Translations under genes and position numbers: made by a program
Source of the DNA: Methylotenera_A aquatica
GTDB taxonomy: Bacteria; Pseudomonadota; Gammaproteobacteria; Burkholderiales; Methylophilaceae
Length of the DNA stretch: 64,000 nt
Reading direction: 5' to 3'
NCBI GenBank assembly: GCA_965601485.1
Contig: OZ271846.1
Location: 186,001-250,000, forward strand
In this document: positions 42,983 through 51,715 of the stretch, piece after piece
How positions within the stretch are numbered: position 1 is the first letter of the stretch
Layout of the letters: every line of letters starts with the position of its first letter
Notes under the pieces: model-generated
What the model was told of the DNA's origin: nothing
Database searches by the model: none
What the model saw: the letters and a program-made list of their open reading frames with translations, nothing else

Positions 42983-43404
42983 TGACAATGAACCCTTTAA
43001 ATCAAGAAAATAATAAACAGCAAGATTTGAGTTTGACTGATACACAAGCTAAGAAAATTGCAGGCTTATTAAATATCCATGCCGACTACTTGAGCATGCG
43101 CACATTAAAACAGCTTGAAAATAGCAGAGAGATAGCCGTAAAAGCACACATCCAACAACATGCTGGTATTGCCATAAACCAAGATGGTACCATCAGCTAT
43201 TTGTTTTCTTGGGTCGACCATTATCGCCTAGCTTTAACATGCTTTTTGCTGGGTGCAATAATTGCTGGTTTTATATTAATGCAAATGTTTAGTCGAAATT
43301 CTGAATATGGGGATGCCTTTTTATTGGGAGCCGATTTGCCACCAGAAGCGTTTGTGGATAGAGGTTTTGAACCGCTATTAAATAATACTCATGCGAAACT
43401 TTAG
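42982..43404 (+). CDS. DUF3619 family membrane protein
   Basis: A 140-aa protein from the ATG that overlaps the sigma factor stop; the frame is open further upstream inside the sigma gene, but coupling at TAATG fixes this start. Cytoplasmic N-terminal part (1-75), one membrane helix (about 76-98, LALTCFLLGAIIAGFILMQM) and a short outer tail. Size, topology and position after an ECF sigma factor are what an anti-sigma factor would show, but the family has no proven role that I know. Confidence 0.85.
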   Translation: MTMNPLNQENNKQQDLSLTDTQAKKIAGLLNIHADYLSMRTLKQLENSREIAVKAHIQQHAGIAINQDGTISYLFSWVDHYRLALTCFLLGAIIAGFILMQMFSRNSEYGDAFLLGADLPPEAFVDRGFEPLLNNTHAKL

Positions 43405-43488
43405 TGTTTTTATGATTCATGCTTTAATTGACAATGTTTTTAATTAATCAAGTGTCCATAAAAATCAGCTTTCAGAAAATAAAGCGCA

Positions 43489-44004
43489 ATGAATAAACTA
43501 TTTTTAACGCTAGCATTCTTTGTTGCACCTTTTTGCACACAAGTGAACGCCCAAGAAAATTCATCTATCGCCCACCCATCGTATTTGGCAATGGGTGATA
43601 TTGGCAGTATTAAAACCTCACTCACTGATAGTGGAGAAGCTCAAGCCAAGACTTGGGCTGAGCTATCGGCTGAGCAACGTAAAGTATTAGCGCCTTTAGG
43701 TGCTGAATGGGACACTTTGCGCCCATGGCAACGTGAAAAAATGCTGGATATTGCTGCCGACTACCCAAAAATGGATGGGCAAAAACAGCAACGCGTGCAA
43801 AAAAGATTAAATAGTTGGAGCCGAATGACACCATACGAGCGTGAAAACGCACGCAAACGGTATCAGCAGTTTTATGTATTAAGCCCCGAGAAAAAAGATG
43901 AAGTGCGCAAAAAATGGGCGGACTACCAAAAATTATCAGAAGTTGAACGCCAAAAATTGCGTAAAGATTCGCCAGAGCTTGAGTATTCACCTGACTTAGA
44001 GTAA
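43489..44004 (+). CDS. DUF3106 family exported protein
   Basis: A 171-aa protein with a signal peptide (1-21, cleavage near VNA). The mature part is strongly charged and built of repeating helical units of the LSxEQRxxLxPLxxxWxxLxP type: ELSAEQRKVLAPLGAEWDTL, RLNSWSRMTPYERENARKRY, VLSPEKKDEVRKKWADYQKL. This resembles CpxP/Spy-like helical periplasmic proteins, as noted for DUF3106. Third in the sigma-DUF3619-DUF3106 run. Its terminator lies at 44022. Confidence 0.88.
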   Translation: MNKLFLTLAFFVAPFCTQVNAQENSSIAHPSYLAMGDIGSIKTSLTDSGEAQAKTWAELSAEQRKVLAPLGAEWDTLRPWQREKMLDIAADYPKMDGQKQQRVQKRLNSWSRMTPYERENARKRYQQFYVLSPEKKDEVRKKWADYQKLSEVERQKLRKDSPELEYSPDLE

Positions 44005-44021
44005 AAATTGTCTATTTTGAT

Positions 44022-44051
44022 AAAGCCCGCACCCAAGTTGTGGGCTTTTTT
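44022..44051 (+). terminator. Terminator of the sigma factor-DUF3106 operon
   Basis: AAAGCCCGCAC pairs with GTTGTGGGCTTT, followed by a T run, 20 bp after the DUF3106 stop. It lies inside the upstream extension of the RDD frame, which shows that the RDD protein starts later. Confidence 0.85.
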
Positions 44052-44091
44052 ACGTCATAATTCTTTTATCGTAAAAAATTATCGGAACGAA

Positions 44092-44544
44092 ATGCTTGAA
44101 AACTCCACCGCCACAGTAGCAAACTCAACCACTAAAATCGGCTACTTTAAGTTATTAGCCACTTGTGTGTACGAGTTATTATTATTAATTGCTCTGTGGT
44201 TTATCAGCGCATGGATTTTTTTGGTGTTATTTGGTGACGCCACTCAATCTTATAAACGCTTTTTATTACAAATTTGCCTATGGCTAGTGACAGGCGTTTA
44301 TTTTGTATGTTGTTGGCGAAAAAGTGGGCAAACGCTGGCAACCCAAACCTGGCGAATGCGGCTGGTGAATAAAGATGATGGCGTGTTAAGTACTCAGCAA
44401 GCCATGCAACGTTATGTGTTGGCAAGTTCATCTGCCTGCGCATTTGGCTTGGGGTTTTTGTGGGCTTTTGTCGATAAAGACCGTTTATATCTTCACGATA
44501 GAGTACTTAAAACGCATTTTATTCTGCTTGAAAAAAATCGCTAA
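44092..44544 (+). CDS. RDD family membrane protein
   Basis: A 150-aa protein counted from ATG 44092 (MLENSTATVANST); a frame open to 44008 runs through the preceding terminator and is rejected. RDD hallmarks: the opening KIGYFKLLATCVYELLLLIA (here without the Arg-Asp-Asp usual in the first helix), CLWLVTGVYFVCCWRKSGQT, LATQTWRMRLVNKDDG, and FGLGFLWAFVDKDRLYLHDR. Three or four membrane helices. Family roles include Na+/H+ exchange in some members, but most are unknown. Confidence 0.85.
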   Translation: MLENSTATVANSTTKIGYFKLLATCVYELLLLIALWFISAWIFLVLFGDATQSYKRFLLQICLWLVTGVYFVCCWRKSGQTLATQTWRMRLVNKDDGVLSTQQAMQRYVLASSSACAFGLGFLWAFVDKDRLYLHDRVLKTHFILLEKNR

Positions 44545-44548
44545 ATAA

Positions 44549-45637
44549 TTAGCGCCTTTCCACTACAAACAGAAGACTTAATCCAGCCAGTAAGAACAGA
44601 ATGGTTGGAATAATCGCACTCATTAATGGCGGCCAATCGTTTAATACGCCCAAGTGAATAAACACTCGATTCATGATTTGGTAAACCACACCCAGCAGGA
44701 CACCAATAAATATTTTAGTACTGGTGCCCTCAGAGCGCTGCTGCAAAAAGCCAAACGGTAGCGCCAAAATCACCATCACCATGCAGGCAAGAGGGTAAAT
44801 CATCTTGGCCCACAGCGCCACTGTGTAGCGCGTGGTTTTTTGATTATTGGCACTTAAATGGTTAATAAATGAATACAAATTCCACGCCGACATTTTCTCT
44901 GGAGACACCAATAAAACATTGAGTAGCTCTGGCCGAATCAGCGATTTCCAATTAGCTTCGTTGAAAATCTGCGTTTGAATATTGCTTTGCTGAATCACCT
45001 TAGCGTTATTGAATTTGGTTTGAGTCACTTTCGATAAACGCCAGCGATCTTCATCAAAGTAGCCATTCTTGGCATTGCTAATACTGCGTAACCTAAAGTT
45101 TTCATCAAATTCATAGACGTGAATATTAAATAAACTGGCGTCAGGTAGTACATTTTCTACATTGACAAAGCTTTTACCGTCTTTAACCCATAGCCCTGTT
45201 TTAAAGTCTTGCGCGACTACCGAATCCGTAGCTTTAATACGCAAACGCTGCGCCATTTTTTCGCTAATTGGGGTGATCAGTTCACCCACTAAAAAAGTGA
45301 TCACTGTAAATAAAAGGCCCACTTTAATCAGAACCCAGCCAATTTTGACCACTGAAATGCCGCTAACGCGCATCACCACTAGTTCTGAATTGCGCGCTAA
45401 AGTGCCTAGGCTGAACATCATGCCAACTAAAACCGCCACAGGGACAACTTCATAAATATGGCCTGGGATACTTAACGCGACAAACATGAGCATGGTACTA
45501 ATGCCATAATCGCCGCGGCCAAGCGTGTCAAGTTCTTGAATTAAATCAAAGAACGAAAACAAGGCTAATAAGCCTAGCATAGTCATTAAAATATTTATGC
45601 TGGTTTCTTGCCAAAGGTAACGATTAAAAATATTCAT
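44549..45637 (-). CDS. lptG: LPS export ABC transporter permease LptG
   Basis: A 362-aa inner-membrane protein with helices at about 15-35, 60-85 and 100-120 on the N side and three near the C-terminus, and a periplasmic beta-jellyroll between them (about 140-260). IFNRYLWQETSINILMTMLG and ARNSELVVMRVSGISVVKIG are diagnostic. With LptF and LptB it lifts LPS out of the inner membrane. It follows lptF by 9 bp and ends 4 bp from the convergent RDD gene. Confidence 0.94.
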   Translation of the reverse strand: MNIFNRYLWQETSINILMTMLGLLALFSFFDLIQELDTLGRGDYGISTMLMFVALSIPGHIYEVVPVAVLVGMMFSLGTLARNSELVVMRVSGISVVKIGWVLIKVGLLFTVITFLVGELITPISEKMAQRLRIKATDSVVAQDFKTGLWVKDGKSFVNVENVLPDASLFNIHVYEFDENFRLRSISNAKNGYFDEDRWRLSKVTQTKFNNAKVIQQSNIQTQIFNEANWKSLIRPELLNVLLVSPEKMSAWNLYSFINHLSANNQKTTRYTVALWAKMIYPLACMVMVILALPFGFLQQRSEGTSTKIFIGVLLGVVYQIMNRVFIHLGVLNDWPPLMSAIIPTILFLLAGLSLLFVVERR

Positions 45638-45646
45638 GGCAGTAAT

Positions 45647-46762
45647 TTACTTTTTAAAACGTTTGGCTGACCAAAGCCATGATATAAATAGTGGCACAAT
45701 AGGCAGTAAGTAGGTGCGGCGATAATACATATACACAGCTAACAGCATGAAAAGCACGTGCACCGGCCACAAGCCAATCATGGTGCTAAGGCGCCCCTGC
45801 GTTACCCATGCTTGAAAAATACTCAAAATATTGTTGTAGATGATGTAGATTAAAAGCGCAAACATTAAGTTAAGTGAGCGCCCAGTGCGCCGGTCTACAA
45901 AGCTAAGCGGTACGGCCAATAAAACCAATATCAGCGCTGATATGGGAATCGCTAAACGCCATTGCAACTCTGCAGCAGCAGCCGGTGAAGCACTATTTAA
46001 CAGTGCTTGGGTAGAAGTTGCATTATTGCTGTTGGGTTCGCGCGCTACCTCTTTAGTTTCAATGCGAATCGTATAGCGTTCAAATTCAGTAGACGATACT
46101 TCGGCTGAATTTGGCTTGCCTTCATAGCGCCTACCATTATGTAACACAATAAAATTATCACCATTTTTGGCTTTATCGCGACTGCCTTCAGATGCCACAA
46201 TCACGCCATTTTTTTGATGCTGTGTCGATTGTACAAAGATATTTTTGACGACTTTACCCAACTCATCAAAGCTTTCGACAAAGTAAATGCGATCACCGCC
46301 ATTGGATTCTTTAAACACTCCTGGAGTAATAGATGCCAGCTCATCACGGCTTTTAAGTTGTACGCGGTAATCCTCAACTTTTTGCGTTGCCCACGGCATC
46401 ACTAAAAAGCTGAGCAAGGAAACAACAATCACCACAGGGATAGCAAAACTTAAAATAGGACGTATCCATTTACTGATGCTTAAGCCAGAGCTAAACCAAA
46501 CCGCCATTTCGGAGTCGCGATGCCAGCGTGTTAAGGTCAGCAATACGCTAAGGAAAATGGTGAGTGACAAAATCATGGGCAGGAACTTAACCATGTTAAA
46601 GCCTAATAAAGTAGTGATGGCGTCATTTGGTAAAATGCCTTTAGAAGCTAGTCGCGTCAAGTAACCTGCGCGTTGCGCCACAACTATACCAATGAGTATT
46701 AAGAACAGCGCGCCAGCGGTGCTAATCAACTCATGCAATAATGATTTTTTGAATATACGCAA
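45647..46762 (-). CDS. lptF: LPS export ABC transporter permease LptF
   Basis: A 371-aa partner of LptG with the same topology: N-terminal IFKKSLLHELISTAGALFLI, LTRWHRDSEMAVWFSSGLSI after the third helix, a periplasmic jellyroll (about 125-255), and three C-terminal helices (AELQWRLAIPISALILVLLA). Arranged lptF-lptG and divergent from pepA, as in most beta- and gammaproteobacteria. Confidence 0.95.
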   Translation of the reverse strand: MRIFKKSLLHELISTAGALFLILIGIVVAQRAGYLTRLASKGILPNDAITTLLGFNMVKFLPMILSLTIFLSVLLTLTRWHRDSEMAVWFSSGLSISKWIRPILSFAIPVVIVVSLLSFLVMPWATQKVEDYRVQLKSRDELASITPGVFKESNGGDRIYFVESFDELGKVVKNIFVQSTQHQKNGVIVASEGSRDKAKNGDNFIVLHNGRRYEGKPNSAEVSSTEFERYTIRIETKEVAREPNSNNATSTQALLNSASPAAAAELQWRLAIPISALILVLLAVPLSFVDRRTGRSLNLMFALLIYIIYNNILSIFQAWVTQGRLSTMIGLWPVHVLFMLLAVYMYYRRTYLLPIVPLFISWLWSAKRFKK

Positions 46763-46882
46763 TTTAATATTGTTCCAATTTAGGCTTTGATTTCGCCTAA
46801 AAACGCTGGATAATTGGTTAATATGAATTAAATAAATAAAAGTTTAAAATCTCAGTGGCTTTAATATCTAAAAGGACTCGCA

Positions 46883-48361
46883 ATGGAATTTAGCATAAAA
46901 AACGGAAATCCTGAAAAACAACGTATTAATTGTGCCGTTGTGGGCGTATTTGAAGGTAATAAATTAAGTGATGCGGCAAAAGAACTGGATAAAGCGGCCG
47001 ATAAAGCTATTTCAGCCATTTTAAAAAATGGTGATTTTGAAGGAAAATTGAATTCATGTATGGTTTTGCATCAATTAAGCGGAGTTGAATCAGACCGCGT
47101 GTTGTTGGTCGGTTTAGGTAAACAAGATGAGTTTGCCGAAAAGCAATATCGTCAAGCCGTGCGCGCTGCCATTAAAGCCTTACCTAAAGGAGTTGCTCAT
47201 GCAGGATTTTTTTTAGCAGATATTGCGATTAAGAAATCGGATGCTCATAGCAAAGTAGCTCAATTGGTCGAAGTAGTATTGGATGCGACTTATCAAGTAA
47301 ACGCGATTAAGGCCAAGAAAGCCGATCCCATTGCGCTAAATAAAGTGAATATTTATGTGGATAAAGCGGATAATGAAGCGGCTGAATCAGCCGTTAAACA
47401 AGGTGCAGCGATTGCGGCTGGCGTAACCGTTGCTAAGGATTTAGGTAATTTGCCACCAAACATTTGCACACCCACTTATTTGGGTGAACAAGCTAAATTA
47501 ATGGCAAAACAATACGGCTTTAAAGTGGAAGTGCTTGAAAAAGCAGAAATTGAAAAACTGGGCATGGGCTCGTTTTTGGGCGTAGCCCAAGGCAGTGTAG
47601 AGCCGCCACGCTTAATTGTGTTGCAACACTTAAAAGGTAAAAAAACGCAAAAACCAGTAGTTCTGGTGGGTAAAGGTATTACGTTTGATACTGGCGGCAT
47701 TTCATTAAAACCGGGTGGTGATATGGATGAGATGAAATACGATATGTGCGGCGCCGCCAGTGTGTTGGGCACATTTAAAGCCATCGGCGAAATGGATTTA
47801 GCGATCAACGTGGTGGCGGTGATTCCTACTTGCGAAAATATGCCAGATGCAGGCGCCATCAAACCGGGTGATATTTTGACATCCATGGCTGGATTAACCA
47901 TTGAAGTATTAAATACCGATGCAGAAGGCCGCTTGATTTTATGTGACGCGCTAACCTATGCCGAGCGTTTTGAGCCAAGTGCGGTGGTGGATATTGCCAC
48001 ACTAACAGGCGCTTGCGTCATATCGCTTGGACATCATCCAAGTGGCTTATTTAGTAACAAAGATACGCTTGCCAAAGAATTGCTAGAAGCAGGTGAATTG
48101 GCACATGATAGGGCATGGCACATGCCTTTATGGGAAGAATTTCAAAGCCAGCTAGACAGCAATTTTGCTGATATGGCCAATATTGGCGGCCGTGCTGGAG
48201 GCAGTATTACAGCGGCTTGTTTCTTATCGCGCTTTGCTAAAAAATACGATTGGGCGCATTTGGATATTGCGGGAACGGCGTGGAAAAGCGGTAAAGAAAA
48301 AGGCGGTACAGGTCGCCCCGTGCCGTTATTGACCACCTTTTTGATTCAGCGCGCGACATAA
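46883..48361 (+). CDS. pepA: Leucyl aminopeptidase
   Basis: A 492-aa M17 cytosolic aminopeptidase with two metal ions. The C-terminal catalytic domain shows LVGKGITFDTGGISLKPGGD (about 258-277), DEMKYDMCGAASVLG, and the family signature NTDAEGRLIL (about 342-351). The N-terminal macrodomain-like part covers 1-170. E. coli PepA is 503 aa and also binds DNA in Xer recombination. The divergent lptF and the following holC are the classic neighbourhood. Confidence 0.97.
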   Translation: MEFSIKNGNPEKQRINCAVVGVFEGNKLSDAAKELDKAADKAISAILKNGDFEGKLNSCMVLHQLSGVESDRVLLVGLGKQDEFAEKQYRQAVRAAIKALPKGVAHAGFFLADIAIKKSDAHSKVAQLVEVVLDATYQVNAIKAKKADPIALNKVNIYVDKADNEAAESAVKQGAAIAAGVTVAKDLGNLPPNICTPTYLGEQAKLMAKQYGFKVEVLEKAEIEKLGMGSFLGVAQGSVEPPRLIVLQHLKGKKTQKPVVLVGKGITFDTGGISLKPGGDMDEMKYDMCGAASVLGTFKAIGEMDLAINVVAVIPTCENMPDAGAIKPGDILTSMAGLTIEVLNTDAEGRLILCDALTYAERFEPSAVVDIATLTGACVISLGHHPSGLFSNKDTLAKELLEAGELAHDRAWHMPLWEEFQSQLDSNFADMANIGGRAGGSITAACFLSRFAKKYDWAHLDIAGTAWKSGKEKGGTGRPVPLLTTFLIQRAT

Positions 48362-48385
48362 AGTCTGTTAGTTTAAAGACATGGC

Positions 48386-48859
48386 ATGACTAGAATTGAG
48401 TTTTACTTCAATGTTGCCGACAAACAAATTTTGCTAGTAAGCTTGGTTGAAAGCGCTTTGCTTAAACGTAGGCAAGTGACTTTGCTCACTGAAAATTGTG
48501 AAAGTGCTACTCAATTATCAAACTGTTTGTGGCAACAAAATGCCAGTAGTTTTTTGCCACATGTAATGGCCAATAATGCCCATGTGGCAAAAACGCCAAT
48601 CGTGATTGCGTGCAAAAATAATGCAGCAGGGCAGTTGGATACTATTGCGCAAGATGAAATGCTGATTAACTTAACCGCTCAAGAGCCGATATTTTTTAGC
48701 CGTTTTACGCATTTAGTTGAGATGGTTGGCAATGATGAATCTGATAAGAAAGATGGGCGTCTTCGCTATAAGTTTTACCGCGATAGAGGTTATGAGATTC
48801 AGCATATTGATTACGCTAAACAGAACCAAGCAACATTAACAACGCTAAACGCGGAATAG
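48386..48859 (+). CDS. holC: DNA polymerase III chi subunit
   Basis: A 157-aa protein of the HolC family. It begins MTRIEFYFNVADKQILLVSL and keeps the central LSNCLWQQNASSFLPHVMAN and the C-terminal RLRYKFYRDRGYEIQHIDYA. Chi links the clamp loader to SSB in the replisome. It follows pepA by 25 bp, as in many proteobacteria. Confidence 0.93.
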   Translation: MTRIEFYFNVADKQILLVSLVESALLKRRQVTLLTENCESATQLSNCLWQQNASSFLPHVMANNAHVAKTPIVIACKNNAAGQLDTIAQDEMLINLTAQEPIFFSRFTHLVEMVGNDESDKKDGRLRYKFYRDRGYEIQHIDYAKQNQATLTTLNAE

Positions 48860-48867
48860 AGATTACT

Positions 48868-49845
48868 TTGGCCGATACCCCACCTTCAGATAGCAAAATC
48901 CCAGTGCTGACAAACATTTATAAGCCTAAGTCTAGAGTATCTGCACAAGAATTTAAACCGCAAACTAATCCAAATGACCCAATTTTAGGTATTACACCAG
49001 AATTTATCTCGCGCGTAACAGGCCATGTAAGACCAAGGCTAGAGGCGGAAATTACGCAGGCAGTTATGGATAACTTACGTGAAACGCTTAAAAAAGATTT
49101 GATTGTGGAATTGCAAGCCGAAATAGCTAAAACCAAATTTAAAATCGAAGCTGGTGTCAGCGATTTTATCGATAAGACCAAAGCCGATCTCAAAACAGAC
49201 TTGCCGCGTATGTATCAGGCCAGCGCCGATTTAGTACATATTAGTTTGCAAGAAAGAATGGCACTTTTACAAACCGATTTAGTGAGTAAAGTGGATAAAA
49301 CGCTAACGGACGTGATGCAATCCTCTAGCCAAGCAGCTACTGCCGAAATCAATACGCATGTTGAAGCCCTTAAAGAGGAGGCCAAGCAGCGTGTTAGCGG
49401 TGAGTTAATGCTAGAGATGCAGGCGTTTCAAGATAACTCGTTACAACAACAGCAAACATTGGCCCACGAAGCTTTAACCAATTTGTACAAAAATATTTCT
49501 CTACAGGCCAGCCTTGCGCTGCAACAACATATGCAAACGATACAAGACGTAGCTTTAACACAAGTACGCTCGGATTTAAAAACTGCGCTACCGGATATTT
49601 ACAGCGCTGCCGTTGGTGAAGTAAAAGCAAAATTTGTAGAAGAAATGAATGCACAAACGTTGACTTTAAGAGAAGAGTTTTTAACTACAATGAATGGCGA
49701 CTTGCCGTCTGTTCAAAAAGTGTTACGGGATAATATTCAGCAGATTTTGGCAGGCGCATTGCCAGCGTTAGAGCAAGATTTGCGTTTGCAACTCACCGAG
49801 GAGTTGCAGCAGCTTTTATTAAAAGTGAAGTTTGTACTACCTTAG
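48868..49845 (+). CDS. Long coiled-coil protein of unknown function
   Basis: A 325-aa protein starting with TTG 48868, 9 bp after holC. After a flexible Pro/Ser-rich N-terminus (1-60) nearly the whole chain is amphipathic helix rich in Ala, Glu, Gln, Leu and Lys, with no membrane segment or Cys (examples: RPRLEAEITQAVMDNLRETL, EINTHVEALKEEAKQRVSGE, ALPALEQDLRLQLTEELQQL). Repeating units with LPxxY (DLPRMYQASA, ALPDIYSAAV) and DLPSVQ suggest about 90-residue repeats. I do not recognise a family. Position after holC is where valS sits in many relatives, so it may be lineage-specific. Confidence 0.75.
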   Translation: MADTPPSDSKIPVLTNIYKPKSRVSAQEFKPQTNPNDPILGITPEFISRVTGHVRPRLEAEITQAVMDNLRETLKKDLIVELQAEIAKTKFKIEAGVSDFIDKTKADLKTDLPRMYQASADLVHISLQERMALLQTDLVSKVDKTLTDVMQSSSQAATAEINTHVEALKEEAKQRVSGELMLEMQAFQDNSLQQQQTLAHEALTNLYKNISLQASLALQQHMQTIQDVALTQVRSDLKTALPDIYSAAVGEVKAKFVEEMNAQTLTLREEFLTTMNGDLPSVQKVLRDNIQQILAGALPALEQDLRLQLTEELQQLLLKVKFVLP

Positions 49846-49848
49846 ATA

Positions 49849-50229
49849 TTATTGATTTACTAACTCGGCATAAGCGACTGCTGTTAAAAAATGGCCAATA
49901 TCGGTGTCGTCCAGCGGTTTAAATTTAAATATCCAAGCAGAATAAGGCTTTTCATTAATTCCTTCAGGCGCATGTAATAATGCCCCATTAATTTCAGTAA
50001 CCACACCATTCATGGGTGCATGCAAATCCGAACCGGTTTTAACAGATTCTACAACGCCGCATGCAACACCGTTTTTGATGACATCGCCAACAGCAGGTGG
50101 CTGAATAAACACAATGTCACCCAATAAATCTTGCGCATAATCGGTAATGCCAGCCAACCACTCGCCAGTGGGAGACTGGTTAACCCATAAATGTTCGTTT
50201 GTGTAATGATAGGTATCAGAAAATTTCAT
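49849..50229 (-). CDS. gcvH: Glycine cleavage system H protein
   Basis: A 126-aa lipoyl carrier. The lipoylation site is the Lys in VESVKTGSDLHAPMNG (about residue 64), on the usual hairpin. The ends YTNEHLWV and LLHAPEGINEKPYSAWIFKF fit. It shuttles the aminomethyl group between the P, T and L proteins. Here it stands alone, without gcvT or gcvP, 3 bp from the convergent coiled-coil gene. An isolated gcvH may also serve as the substrate for lipoate transfer. Confidence 0.95.
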   Translation of the reverse strand: MKFSDTYHYTNEHLWVNQSPTGEWLAGITDYAQDLLGDIVFIQPPAVGDVIKNGVACGVVESVKTGSDLHAPMNGVVTEINGALLHAPEGINEKPYSAWIFKFKPLDDTDIGHFLTAVAYAELVNQ

Positions 50230-50469
50230 TGTTTTATATAATAATCGGTTAATTTAATGGACTTTATTTTCTCACATCGAAAGAATTTGTCACTAACTTT
50301 CAGTATCCATCGACGATAATAAGTTGCTGTGAAATGTTTTATTTTTGTGTCAAAAATGACTAATTAAATCATATGTTAAGATTAAATTTAAAAATATGCG
50401 CTAACTTAATGACAAATATACATTTTCTATATATTATTTGTTTAAATAGTGTTGAGTTAAAGGTTGAAA

Positions 50470-51558
50470 ATGATTAAATTATTTAAAAATCTAGTGCTTT
50501 TTTATGTATCATTTTCTTTAATGGCATTACCAATAGAATCATTGGCTGCGCAAAAAAAATCTGAAAAACGCGTCCATACTAGCCAAAAAACCAAACTATC
50601 TAAAACAGGGGTGTCTTCGCGTCTGCGCTCAAAAAGCAGTCGTGTGAAAAGAATTCATTACAAACAGCGCAATGCGCCTGCCTTTACACAATCACAGTAT
50701 TTAGCAGCAGATCGCTATGATGGTAGTAGTATGTTGCAATTGGCGTCTGCTAAAGCGTTGATTATTAATCAAAATACAGGTGAGGTGGTTTATGCTAAAA
50801 ATACAAACGCGCCCACACCCATAGCTTCCATTACTAAATTAATGACAGCAATGGTGATGCTGGATGCGCAACTGTCGCTAGATGAAACATTAACGATTAC
50901 CGAAGGCGATGTAGATTATCTTAAAGGTACTAGCTCACGATTAAAAGTTGGCGCCGAATTAAGCCGTAGCGACATGTTGCAATTGGCGTTAATGGCATCC
51001 GAAAATCGTGCGGCTTCTGCGCTAAGCCGTTATTATCCAGGTGGTCGCTATGCCTTTATTAAAGCCATGAATGCAAAAGCGATTCAATTAGGCATGAGCA
51101 ATACTACTTTTCTAGATTCAACTGGTTTAAATAGCGGCAATGTATCTACCGCGGAAGATTTAGTCAAAATGGTTGCGGCGGCTTATCAGTACCCAGAAAT
51201 TAGAATGGCCAGTACCAGCCCATCGCATGAAGTGTATGTAAATGGCCATACTTATGCCGTTAATTTTAATAATACCAACGGCTTAGTCCGCGCCGGTCAA
51301 TGGCAAATTGGCTTGTCAAAAACAGGCTACATTTCTGAAGCAGGTCGGTGCTTGGTGATGCAGGCACAAATTGCAGGTCAACCAATGATTATTGTGTTAT
51401 TAGATTCTAACGGTAAAATGACTAGAATTGGCGATGCTAACCGTGTACGTAAATGGATGGAATATAATAGCGAGTCAAATGTGACTACTACAGGTCAGGT
51501 GGACGCTTTAAAATTGAAGCCACCTCCAAACGAAGAGAGGGTAGGCAGAATTTCTTAA
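50470..51558 (+). CDS. pbpG: D-alanyl-D-alanine endopeptidase (PBP7-like)
   Basis: A 362-aa serine peptidase from ATG 50470 (AAAGG upstream; an in-frame TTG lies 6 bp earlier). Signal peptide 1-26 (cleavage after SLA/AQ), then a basic Ser/Lys-rich linker (about 27-70). Active-site motifs: SITKLMT (S-x-x-K), SENRAAS (S-x-N) and SKTGYI (K-T-G). It cleaves peptidoglycan cross-links in the periplasm. The C-terminal 60 residues lack the extra domain of DacA-type carboxypeptidases, which supports PBP7. Confidence 0.92.
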   Translation: MIKLFKNLVLFYVSFSLMALPIESLAAQKKSEKRVHTSQKTKLSKTGVSSRLRSKSSRVKRIHYKQRNAPAFTQSQYLAADRYDGSSMLQLASAKALIINQNTGEVVYAKNTNAPTPIASITKLMTAMVMLDAQLSLDETLTITEGDVDYLKGTSSRLKVGAELSRSDMLQLALMASENRAASALSRYYPGGRYAFIKAMNAKAIQLGMSNTTFLDSTGLNSGNVSTAEDLVKMVAAAYQYPEIRMASTSPSHEVYVNGHTYAVNFNNTNGLVRAGQWQIGLSKTGYISEAGRCLVMQAQIAGQPMIIVLLDSNGKMTRIGDANRVRKWMEYNSESNVTTTGQVDALKLKPPPNEERVGRIS

Positions 51559-51661
51559 GGCAATTTAAATCCTGAAATTCAAAAAAATACTATAAACCCA
51601 ATTTTGATTAAAAGTCTGCAACATAATTATTCTGTTAAAACAAAAATAAGTTATGTAATAC

Positions 51662-51697
51662 AAAAAAGGCGCTGAATTGTTAATTTAACGCCTTTTT
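51662..51697. terminator. Bidirectional terminator between pbpG and topA
   Basis: AAAAAGGCG (51663-51671) pairs with CGCCTTTTT (51689-51697) around a 17-base AT-rich loop. It has A and T runs on the outer sides, serving the two convergent genes. Confidence 0.8.
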
Positions 51698-51715
51698 GTA
51701 TTTAGTATGCGTTTA

